Of a stretch of DNA of 9,191 nucleotides, positions 1 to 6,172 are shown piece by piece. Positions within the stretch are counted from its first letter, which is position 1, and every line of letters begins with the position of its first letter. The notes below the pieces were generated by a model. The model worked only from the letters and a program-made list of their open reading frames with translations. It was not told the origin of the DNA and did no database searches. The stretch lies in NCBI GenBank assembly GCA_937898535.1, contig CALDKP010000206.1, positions 1 through 9,191 of the forward strand, read 5' to 3'. Both the position numbers and the translations under genes were made by a program. This DNA comes from an uncultured Sphingomonadales bacterium (GTDB taxonomy: Bacteria > Pseudomonadota > Alphaproteobacteria > Sphingomonadales > Sphingomonadaceae).

Positions 1-541
1 AGCCAGTGCGCAAAGCATCCTTTTCAGAAAGCGCGGCAACCGTCTTTTCCGCCGCTGGCTCACCTTTGCGTTTGAATGCCACGTCCAATCGGGAGTCCGC
101 TGGCAACCAAAGCGTTTGTTTGGATGTCACAAGTTCGGGATTGTCTATCAACATCTGCCGCACATTTGCGGCCGCGGCGGAGGTCAGTAGGCTGTCGCCC
201 AAGCCAGCATATTGTTGCCCCACAGCCAATTCGACGAGGCCGGGAATGTCCATCGAATTCAACGCCGCATCGGCATTTGGACCAGTGACTGACGCAGCAG
301 TCGCGCCAGAGGTGAGTGCCGGAAAATCGAACTCCACGGCGAGTTCTGTGCGCTGGAAGCCACGCAGGCCTTGGCCAAGCATGGTGAACAACAGAAACGC
401 AAGGAACAGCGTCGATAGCGCGACCGCAATAAAGCCCATCGCTTTAAAGCGGCGCTCAGCCGCATAACGGCTGGCAATACGCTTTTGCATGATCGGCCCG
501 TTCCAGTCGGTCGGGCTTGGGTCGATGACGGCTTTATTCAT
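1..541 (-). CDS. pstA: Phosphate ABC transporter permease PstA (5' part, runs off left edge)
   Basis: About 180 N-terminal residues of PstA, one of the two inner-membrane permease subunits of the high-affinity phosphate importer PstSCAB. The visible protein begins MNKAVIDPSPTDWNG, has a basic stretch (RYAAERRFK), one membrane segment near residues 35-55 (FIAVALSTLFLAFLLF) and then a long soluble region. This matches the N-terminal extension (DUF3333 type) that precedes the permease domain in many proteobacterial PstA proteins. The permease core and its EAA loop lie beyond the window. The ATG at 539-541 overlaps the pstC stop by 8 bases (ATGAATAA), indicating translational coupling, and GGGAAG lies a few bases upstream. 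A later in-frame ATG (MQKRIASRY, residue 18) is possible but less well supported. Identification rests on context plus this N-terminal architecture. Confidence 0.93.
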   Translation of the reverse strand, partial: MNKAVIDPSPTDWNGPIMQKRIASRYAAERRFKAMGFIAVALSTLFLAFLLFTMLGQGLRGFQRTELAVEFDFPALTSGATAASVTGPNADAALNSMDIPGLVELAVGQQYAGLGDSLLTSAAAANVRQMLIDNPELVTSKQTLWLPADSRLDVAFKRKGEPAAEKTVAALSEKDALRTG

Positions 542-1922
542 ATGCTTCCCGATATTTTTTGACGACCCGCAATGCGACATAATTCAGGAAGAACGTTGTT
601 ATGAACAACGCCAGTCCAAGCGCAAACGCGGCAAGTGTATGCGGGCTGCCGAAATCCTGATCGCCCGTCAAAAGCGCGACGATCTGAACGGTAATGGTGG
701 TGATCGTGTCAAACGGATTTGCAGTCAGGTTCGCGGTGTAGCCTGCGGCCATCACCACAATCATTGTCTCACCAATCGCGCGGCTGACGGCGAGCAATAT
801 GCCGCCGACCACGCCCGGAAGTGCGGCGGGCAACAGCACTTTTTTAATCGTTTCGCTCTTGGTCGCACCCATGGCCAGACTGCCATCGCGCATCGCGTTG
901 GGAACTGCGGCAATGCTGTCATCCGACATCGACGATACCAATGGAATAATCATCACGCCCATGACGATACCCGCGGCAAGCGCGTTATCAGAGGCTGCGT
1001 TGCTAACGCCGAGCATGACCGCAAAGTCGCGTACGGCGGGCGCCACGGTTAAGGCCGCAAAATAGCCGTACACCACGGTGGGCACGCCCGCGAGAATTTC
1101 AAGAATGGGCTTCATCCATTTGCGGACGGTTGATGACGCATATTGCGTCAGGAAGATGGCGCTCATCAGACCAAGCGGAATGGCGACGATCATCGCGATA
1201 ATCGCTCCAATGAAAATCGTGCCCCAGAATAATGGAATGGCGCCATAGCCATTATCCGCGCCAGGCGTGACAACCGATTTGGGGTTCCAGTCGGTTCCAA
1301 ACAGGAATTCAAATGGCGACACCATTGAGAAGAAGCGCCAAGTTTCGAATATTAACGAAGCGAAAATACCAAGAGTGGTGATGATGGCAATCAGGGACGC
1401 TACAAGTAGCCCGAACATGATGACGCGTTCGACTTTCCCGCGTGCACGAAAATCTGGCTTCAGACGGGTAAACGCATAAGCCCCACCAGCAAAAAACAAC
1501 AGCAACGTGGCTGCCACGCCGAGCCATTTATAATAAGACAAAGCGCCTTGGTATAAGGGAACGAGCTTGTCGCTCATGTCCTGAAACGCGGTCGCTTGAA
1601 AACCTTGCGCAATGGCACGTGCTTCAGACAATATGGCTGCGCGGGCAAAGGTGTCTTGCGGCAATTCAGCGGCGATTGGTGCCGACAGGACCATGTTGGT
1701 GACCAGCGATGGCGAAAGCGACTGCCAAATGGCCATGAACAACAGGGCAGGCGCAACGGCGCAAATCGCAACAAACCAGCCGTGATAATAAGGCAGGCTG
1801 TTCACCGTACCGCGCGGGCCACCCTTTGCCTTGCGGACGAAACCCGACGCGCGGGCACGCCCAACGATCCAGCCAATGAGGCCGAGACCCAGGACAAGGA
1901 AGAGCAAAGCCGTTCCGGTCAT
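534..1922 (-). CDS. pstC: Phosphate ABC transporter permease PstC
   Basis: Inner-membrane permease subunit that pairs with PstA to move phosphate delivered by PstS, powered by PstB. The chosen start gives 462 residues. Hydrophobic segments lie near 2-20, 49-67, 132-150, 168-190, 235-257, 275-297, 318-330, 366-394 and 430-452. The ABC permease core occupies roughly 230-455. The cytoplasmic EAA-type loop is clear: MRDGSLAMGATKSETIKKVL (344-363), followed by LPAALPG and SRAIGETM, which is typical of PstC. The first ~225 residues are an extension, including a periplasm-like region rich in alanine (about 70-130), as in other alphaproteobacterial PstC. The ATG at 1920-1922 is preferred, with AAGGGGG about 13 bases upstream. 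A longer frame from a TTG at 1980-1982 would begin right beside the pstS-pstC hairpin and is unlikely. The stop overlaps the pstA start. Confidence 0.96.
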   Translation of the reverse strand: MTGTALLFLVLGLGLIGWIVGRARASGFVRKAKGGPRGTVNSLPYYHGWFVAICAVAPALLFMAIWQSLSPSLVTNMVLSAPIAAELPQDTFARAAILSEARAIAQGFQATAFQDMSDKLVPLYQGALSYYKWLGVAATLLLFFAGGAYAFTRLKPDFRARGKVERVIMFGLLVASLIAIITTLGIFASLIFETWRFFSMVSPFEFLFGTDWNPKSVVTPGADNGYGAIPLFWGTIFIGAIIAMIVAIPLGLMSAIFLTQYASSTVRKWMKPILEILAGVPTVVYGYFAALTVAPAVRDFAVMLGVSNAASDNALAAGIVMGVMIIPLVSSMSDDSIAAVPNAMRDGSLAMGATKSETIKKVLLPAALPGVVGGILLAVSRAIGETMIVVMAAGYTANLTANPFDTITTITVQIVALLTGDQDFGSPHTLAAFALGLALFITTFFLNYVALRVVKKYREAYE

Positions 1923-1990
1923 AAACTTAACGCTGCCCCCTTGGACCAAAATTGGCCGAATTCCGCTGAATACAAAACCCAAAATAGCAA

Positions 1991-2026
1991 TGGGCCTGGA
2001 TCAAATAGAGATTCGATCCAGGCCCA
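1991..2026 (-). terminator. Hairpin between pstS and pstC (attenuator or partial terminator)
   Basis: A perfect 12-bp inverted repeat, TGGGCCTGGATC at 1991-2002 and GATCCAGGCCCA at 2015-2026. Read on the minus (transcribed) strand, a G-U pair and AAU/AUU extend the stem to about 16 bp around a CUCU loop. Downstream on the same strand is a broken T-rich run (TTGCTATTTTGGGTTTTG). On the plus strand no T-run follows, so it is oriented for the pst operon. It sits 23 bases after the pstS stop and before the pstC start. Hairpins at this place are known to reduce permease expression relative to the binding protein or to stabilise the upstream mRNA; which applies here is inferred. Confidence 0.7.
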
Positions 2027-2049
2027 TAGACGCGATGATTGTTGCAGTT

Positions 2050-3102
2050 TTATTTCAAATCTGCGCCCGACATGGGATTGAGGCTATTTGCAGCTTCGTT
2101 TGCCGCTTTATAGTCTGCTTCAGTCGATGCAATCATGCCCAATTTGGTCAGATATCCGCCAACTGCGCCACCCTTAAGAAATTCGGCAATAAATTCCTTG
2201 ATGCCGGGAATTTTGTCGATGTGGGCTTTCTTGACATAGATGAACATCTTGCGCGCACCGGGGTAGCTACCATCGGAAATAGTAGCGACTGTCGGGCTGA
2301 CGCCGTTCATCACGATGCCGTGCACCTTGGATGCATTTTCTTCCATGTAGCTGTAGCCGAAGATGCCAACCATGTTGGGGTTGGAATCGAGCTTCTGTAC
2401 GATCAGGTTATCGTTCTCGCCCTGCTCCTTGAAAGCGCCATCGGTGCGGATTTCGGTGCAAATTGACTTATACTTGTCTTCGTCGGTGTCCTTCAACGCC
2501 TTCATTGCAGCGTCGGATTTGCAACCGGATTCCATAATCAGTTCATGGAATGAATCGCGCGTGCCGGATGTCGATGGCGGGCCGTATACCGAGATTGGCA
2601 ACTTAGGCAGCGAAGGGTTCACGTCCGACCAAAGCTTTGCAGTCTGTGGCTTACCGAACGGGTTGGCTGCGAGCGCCTTGTAGACGTCAGCGGTCGACAA
2701 TACGAACTTGGTGCCCTTGTTCGACTGTGCAAGCGCCAGACCGTCAATGCCGACCTGAACTTCGACAATGTCCTTAACGCCATTCTTCTGGCAATTTTCG
2801 AATTCGCTCTTCTTCATACGACGTGAAGCATTTGCGATGTCCGGTGTCTCTGCGCCTACGCCTTTGCAGAATTGTTCAATTCCGCCGCCGGTTCCGGTCG
2901 ATTCCAGAACGGGTGATTTGCGTGAAGGATCCGCTTTAGCGAACGCCTCAGACGCGGCCTTTGCGAATGGAAATACGGTCGATGAACCCACAATGCGGAT
3001 TTCCTGACGCGAACCGCCAGCGGCACCACCAGTGCTTGCTTGGTCATTACATGCCGCAAGCGCGAGCGCGCTGATGGCAACAAGTGAAATTTTCTTAATC
3101 AT
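2050..3102 (-). CDS. pstS: Phosphate-binding lipoprotein PstS
   Basis: Periplasmic, substrate-binding component of the Pst transporter, 350 residues from the chosen start. It opens with a lipoprotein signal: MIKK, a hydrophobic stretch and the lipobox LAAC with Cys18 as the lipidation site. A Gly/Ser-rich linker (22-32) follows. Phosphate-binding signatures are visible: IVGSSTVFPFA (37-47), STGTGGGI (68-75), ASRRMKKSEF (92-101) and PPSTSGTRDSF (175-185). These are the loops that hydrogen-bond phosphate in the PstS/SBP family. The ATG at 3100-3102 is chosen because GGGGA (3111-3115) lies 8 bases upstream and the signal peptide starts there. The ATG at 3115-3117 would add five residues and overlap that ribosome site. 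A three-unit Pho box precedes the gene and a hairpin follows it, suggesting phosphate-starvation induction with higher output than pstCA. Confidence 0.97.
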   Translation of the reverse strand: MIKKISLVAISALALAACNDQASTGGAAGGSRQEIRIVGSSTVFPFAKAASEAFAKADPSRKSPVLESTGTGGGIEQFCKGVGAETPDIANASRRMKKSEFENCQKNGVKDIVEVQVGIDGLALAQSNKGTKFVLSTADVYKALAANPFGKPQTAKLWSDVNPSLPKLPISVYGPPSTSGTRDSFHELIMESGCKSDAAMKALKDTDEDKYKSICTEIRTDGAFKEQGENDNLIVQKLDSNPNMVGIFGYSYMEENASKVHGIVMNGVSPTVATISDGSYPGARKMFIYVKKAHIDKIPGIKEFIAEFLKGGAVGGYLTKLGMIASTEADYKAANEAANSLNPMSGADLK

Positions 3103-3110
3103 AACTGTTG

Positions 3111-3115
3111 TCCCC
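3111..3115 (-). promoter_or_regulatory. Ribosome binding site of pstS (decides start)
   Basis: GGGGA on the minus strand, 8 bases before the ATG at 3100-3102. It supports the short start (MIKKISL...) and includes part of the competing ATG at 3115-3117, which has no comparable site of its own. Confidence 0.65.
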
Positions 3116-3155
3116 ATAGTGGATTCGGCACAGATCGAACTGCGCTCTCGGGTCC

Positions 3156-3209
3156 ATTAGACGTCGCAGATGGCTGATAAATGACTCTTGTGTTACACTA
3201 TTGTGACGG
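3156..3209 (-). promoter_or_regulatory. pstS promoter with three tandem PhoB-box-like 11-bp units
   Basis: On the minus strand three consecutive 11-mers are aligned: CCGTCACAATA (3199-3209), GTGTAACACAA (3188-3198) and GAGTCATTTAT (3177-3187). Each has the core GT(C/A)A(C/T) at the same offset, followed by an A/T-rich four-base tail. This is the form of the PhoB box (repeats of CTGTCAT-like units every 11 bp). A -10-like TCTAAT (3156-3161) lies 18 bases after GTCATT of the last unit, as expected when PhoB replaces -35 recognition. The first unit starts immediately after the phoR stop codon (3210-3212). Binding by PhoB is inferred; the repeat pattern is directly visible. Confidence 0.8.
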
Positions 3210-4451
3210 TCACGCCGGTCCAACGGGCAGCAGAATCGACACATTTGTGCCTTTTCCAACAGTGCTGCGGATTTCCAGATGGCCGCGGTGCCGGTCAACA
3301 ATATGTTTCACCAGGCTAAGCCCCAGACCGGTTCCGCCAACCAACCGACTGCGCCCCGAATCTACCCGATAAAAACGTTCGGTCAGCCGCGGCAAATGTT
3401 CGGGTGCAATTCCGTCCCCTTCATCCGCAACGGCGAAGTTAAGCATAGCGCCCGATCGCGATGAAATGAGGGAGACCTGCACCGGAGTGCCGTCTTTTCC
3501 ATATTTCATGGCATTATTCAGGATATTATTAGCAAGCTGCCGCAACTGCCCCGCATCGCCAATCACTGCAGGTAAATCCGCGGTGATGTCGACAGAAATA
3601 TCTGCGCCGCGGTCCTTCTGGCTGTTGCGAAGCTGGTCTACCGTTTCCAGCACGATCTGGGCAAAATCGACGGGCGTTTGTGGCGGGTCATATTTTTCGG
3701 CTTCAATGCGGCTAAGCGACATCAGGTCGCGAACCAGCGCCTGCATGCGATCGGTTTCTTTCGCCATAATGCCTAAGAATCGAGCGCGTGTGGCTGGGTC
3801 GTCGCCAGCAGCGGGATCATCCAATGTTTCGATAAATCCTTTGATAGCAGCCAGCGGCGTCAATAGTTCGTGGCTGGCATTGGCAACGAAATCAACGCGC
3901 ATCTTTTCGGCCGCTTGCGTGCCACTGCGGTCGGCCAAATGGACAATTTTTTGTCCTGCCCCCATTGTCTGGATACGCATTTCCCACAACTGGTTTTTCT
4001 GGCCTATGCCAGTGAGTTTGATAGGGTGACCGCTGTGATAGGCATCAGGATCAGACAGCCGCTCAATTGCCCCGGCATGCCGAAATGCCATCCGGACATT
4101 CTGACCAACAATATTTCTCCCTAACAACCGCAACGCCACTACATTCGCAGCCGTGACGCGCGCGTTTTCGACCATCAAGATTGCATCGGTTGATGCATCG
4201 ATGAACGCCTGCAACTGGGGGTGTGATGTGATTGAGGCAGCATCGATAGCACGCGGCCCGTCTGCGCGCGGCGTGTCGATAACGGCTTCATCATGGTCAT
4301 GCCCTTCGGCCACAACGAACAATGCGATCAGCAAGGATACGAACACAACAAGGATGCGTTCAGCTGCACCAAGCATTTGCCCTGCAAAAACGGCCCCTAC
4401 AAAAGCAAGGCCAAAGGCAAAAAGTACGCGGGGAGAAAACCAACTGTTCAA
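3210..4451 (-). CDS. phoR: Phosphate-regulon sensor histidine kinase PhoR
   Basis: Membrane sensor kinase that phosphorylates and dephosphorylates PhoB in response to Pst transporter activity. It has 413 residues, close to the family norm. Two membrane segments lie at about 8-24 and 31-48. A His/Asp-rich linker (HDHDE, 51-55) leads into a PAS-like domain (about 75-180). The HisKA helix carries the phosphoacceptor His194 in FVANASHELLTPL, where the residue three after the histidine is Leu rather than the usual Arg. The ATPase domain shows the N box (NNILNNAMKYG, 308-318), G1 (DEGDGI, 343-348), F box (ERFYRV, 358-363) and G2 (GGTGLGL, 372-378). The start is a TTG at 4449-4451: an in-frame stop lies seven codons upstream, no ATG falls between, and GGACGGG (4460-4466) is 8 bases before it. 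The next Met (residue 26) would remove the first membrane segment. Confidence 0.94.
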   Translation of the reverse strand: MNSWFSPRVLFAFGLAFVGAVFAGQMLGAAERILVVFVSLLIALFVVAEGHDHDEAVIDTPRADGPRAIDAASITSHPQLQAFIDASTDAILMVENARVTAANVVALRLLGRNIVGQNVRMAFRHAGAIERLSDPDAYHSGHPIKLTGIGQKNQLWEMRIQTMGAGQKIVHLADRSGTQAAEKMRVDFVANASHELLTPLAAIKGFIETLDDPAAGDDPATRARFLGIMAKETDRMQALVRDLMSLSRIEAEKYDPPQTPVDFAQIVLETVDQLRNSQKDRGADISVDITADLPAVIGDAGQLRQLANNILNNAMKYGKDGTPVQVSLISSRSGAMLNFAVADEGDGIAPEHLPRLTERFYRVDSGRSRLVGGTGLGLSLVKHIVDRHRGHLEIRSTVGKGTNVSILLPVGPA

Positions 4452-4592
4452 TATATTATCCCGTCCATGTCAGCCCGATCTGCGGCAATCCCTTGTTAGC
4501 TATTACCGGCGACACTGTCCCACATATAGACGCAGTTTTTCCGCGCAAGCATCGCCGATGGAAAATCGAATGCGATATGATATGGCAACAAT
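4452..4592. promoter_or_regulatory. Divergent intergenic region between phoR and the HPr-rel-A operon
   Basis: 141 bases separating two divergent transcription units, so it should hold both promoters. The phoR ribosome site GGACGGG is at 4460-4466 (minus). On the plus strand TATGAT (4576-4581) and TATAGA (4525-4530) are -10-like, but neither has a good -35 at the right distance. I see no PhoB-box repeat comparable to that of pstS, so common control by PhoB is not supported. No clear Shine-Dalgarno precedes the ATG at 4593. Confidence 0.35.
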
Positions 4593-4997
4593 ATGGACGA
4601 AGCTGAAAAGACTCCTGATACGGGCTTGAACAGCGCGGCAACGCGCCGCCGCGCGCTCATGCTCGGTGCGGTGACTGCGACGGCAATTGTGTCCGTCCGG
4701 CCAGCTCTGGCACAATCTGCAGCATCAGTCCTGAATTGCGAAATTCGCGTTCCCGGGCCGCATGGTGCCGGAATGAATATTGATGCCTATGGCAATCTTG
4801 TTCCGCGCGATACGCCCGGCTCGTTTCGTGCAAATGGCCAGAAATTTACCGGTGAACAGGTGAAGGCAGCGCTGCAAGGCCGCAGCCTGCCGGGCACAAG
4901 TTACGACCAGAATCAGGCGTATGTTAATTACATCCGCAGGTTGCAAAGCGGCCAAAGCGGCTTTACCTGCTATGCTTCTTTGCAAATGGCGCGCTAA
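4593..4997 (+). CDS. Small exported protein of unknown function, first gene of HPr-rel-A operon
   Basis: 134 residues; I do not recognise a named family. The N-terminus carries a Tat-like motif, TRRRALM (17-23), with an unusually long n-region of 16 residues. A hydrophobic stretch (24-35) and an AxA cleavage site (PALA|QS, after residue 40) follow, so export by Tat, or possibly Sec, is predicted. The mature part is about 94 residues with exactly two cysteines, Cys49 near its start and Cys126 near its end, which could form a disulfide. It is rich in Gly, Gln, Ser and Tyr (for example PGTSYDQNQAYVNYIRRLQ), with no membrane segment and no enzyme motif. It ends 37 bases before the PqqD-like gene on the same strand, suggesting co-transcription and a role with that cassette, possibly as its substrate. 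That role is inference. The start lacks a clear ribosome site, but the Tat motif supports this frame. Confidence 0.82.
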   Translation: MDEAEKTPDTGLNSAATRRRALMLGAVTATAIVSVRPALAQSAASVLNCEIRVPGPHGAGMNIDAYGNLVPRDTPGSFRANGQKFTGEQVKAALQGRSLPGTSYDQNQAYVNYIRRLQSGQSGFTCYASLQMAR

Positions 4998-5034
4998 ACC
5001 CGAAATTAACAATGATTGCGCTATTTGCCGCAAG

Positions 5035-5325
5035 ATGGTCGCCCTACCGACAACCTATCTGCGTAAAGAGAACGCGCAACTGATCATTGCACCACTGGAT
5101 GCCATGACGGTCATCTATCATCGGCGGTCGGGTATAACGCATATTGTGGCCGATCCCGTGCCGCAAATTTTGGCATCGATGGATGCCGCGCCGGCGACCG
5201 CCTCCGATATTGTGCAACGCTTGGCAGTGCTATTCGACGTCGATGATGTTGAGGTTGAGGATATCATCGCCGCCCGTCTTGAGGAAATGGCCGAACTAGG
5301 GATCGTGGAGCGCGTCCGTGCATGA
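5035..5325 (+). CDS. PqqD-like protein of the HPr-rel-A system
   Basis: 96 residues from the ATG at 5035. The sequence (APLDAMTVIYHRRSGITHIV at 18-37, then ADPVPQIL, a helical segment, and a C-terminal helix with LEEMAELGIVERVRA) fits the small winged-helix PqqD fold. PqqD-type proteins bind peptides or precursors and present them to modifying enzymes (RRE/peptide chaperone). This subtype, recognised by the YHRxSGxTH-like first strands, accompanies HprK-related kinase A genes. The frame is open upstream to 4921, but those residues overlap the preceding gene and look noncoding. No strong Shine-Dalgarno is visible, so the start is chosen from family length. Its last 8 bases overlap the kinase gene, indicating coupled translation. 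Its specific target peptide is unknown. Confidence 0.84.
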   Translation: MVALPTTYLRKENAQLIIAPLDAMTVIYHRRSGITHIVADPVPQILASMDAAPATASDIVQRLAVLFDVDDVEVEDIIAARLEEMAELGIVERVRA

Positions 5326-6172
5326 ATTTCGCGTTCAGGTAGGCCCGGCGGGTTTCCGCATTGGTTCGCTATGGGAAGGTCCCATTCGGACATTGGAAGA
5401 ACTGTACCGCGACTATCCGACGCCAACGATCACCGATTATTCCGTGCGTCTTGAGGCGGTCAGTTTTTTGCGACGCTTCATCCGTCCGTCGGTTGCGATC
5501 AATGGCGATTATATGTTGCCCGATGCGGCACCACTTCCGCTCGCGCACGCTTTGCTTGCGGCGGAAATGGCCATGAACGTGCAGATGGCGCTGGGTTGGC
5601 GACGGCACTTGTTGCTGCACGCCAGCGCGGTGGAGAAGGACGGCAAAGCGCTTATTATGACAGGAGAATCCGGGTCAGGTAAGTCGACATTGTCTGCGAT
5701 GCTGGGCCATATGGGCTGGCGCTTCATGGGTGATGAATTCGTCCTATTGGACCTTGTGACGGGCGAGGCGATGCCATTCCCGCGTCCGATTAGCTTAAAA
5801 AATGATGCTATTGCCGCAATGCAAGCACAGGTGGCGGCGGACCGGTTCGGACCACGCATGCGCGGCACGCCAAAGGGCGACATCCGGCATCTCGTCCCGC
5901 CCTACAAAGCTGTGCAGTCAATGGGCGTGCCAGCGCGGCCCGCGTTGCTTTTGTTCCCAAGCTTCGGATTTGACGCTGCCGTTCGGCCTGTCGCGCCAAG
6001 CGAAGTGTTCGCGCGGCTGACGCAAGCGTCCACCAACTATGTTGCTTTGGGCGAAGCCGGGTTTCACGCGCTCACCGGCTTGGTAAAAGATGTTCCGGCG
6101 CGGGCTATTGACTATCGCAATGGCGACGAAGCGCTGGCGCTGGTGAACCAGCTTTGGGATGCGCTTGCGTGA
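5318..6172 (+). CDS. HprK-related kinase A (HPr-kinase-like P-loop protein)
   Basis: 284 residues. The C-terminal two thirds resemble the catalytic domain of HPr kinase/phosphorylase: HASAVEKDGKALIMTGESGS (101-120) runs into the Walker A P-loop GESGSGKST (116-124), and GDEFVLLD (138-145) occupies the position of the HprK metal-binding acidic pair. PFPRPISLKND follows (153-163). The regular HprK N-terminal domain is absent; residues 1-95 are a different, cassette-specific region. The predicted reaction is ATP-dependent phosphoryl transfer to an unknown protein or peptide; no HPr gene is nearby. The start is a GTG at 5318-5320 with GGAG (5307-5310) 7 bases upstream and an 8-base overlap with the PqqD-like gene. 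The ATG at 5322 is out of frame and closes after six codons. The stop TGA overlaps the nucleotidyltransferase start (GTGA). Confidence 0.9.
   Translation: MHEFRVQVGPAGFRIGSLWEGPIRTLEELYRDYPTPTITDYSVRLEAVSFLRRFIRPSVAINGDYMLPDAAPLPLAHALLAAEMAMNVQMALGWRRHLLLHASAVEKDGKALIMTGESGSGKSTLSAMLGHMGWRFMGDEFVLLDLVTGEAMPFPRPISLKNDAIAAMQAQVAADRFGPRMRGTPKGDIRHLVPPYKAVQSMGVPARPALLLFPSFGFDAAVRPVAPSEVFARLTQASTNYVALGEAGFHALTGLVKDVPARAIDYRNGDEALALVNQLWDALA

Noticed and set aside
489..1065. Plus-strand open frames of up to 187 residues within the pst region
   Set aside because: They are antisense to pstC/pstA, have low-complexity His/Arg/Ala composition and match no family; the opposite strand encodes clear transporter genes.
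1923..1982. N-terminal extension of PstC from a TTG at 1980-1982
   Set aside because: It begins directly beside the intergenic hairpin, uses a weak start, and the added residues (GFVFSGIRPIL...) do not look like a PstC N-terminus; the ATG at 1922 starts a membrane segment.
4153..4629. 158-residue plus-strand frame overlapping the 5' end of phoR
   Set aside because: It is antisense to phoR and overlaps the better supported Tat-signal gene in another frame.
4593..5325. A lasso-peptide biosynthetic cluster
   Set aside because: A PqqD-like and an HprK-like gene are present, but there is no asparagine-synthetase-like cyclase, no transglutaminase-like protease and no short precursor with a Gly/Ala core start.
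5322..5342. ATG overlapping the PqqD-like stop as the kinase start
   Set aside because: It is out of frame with the P-loop domain and meets a TAG after six codons; the GTG at 5318 with GGAG upstream is correct.
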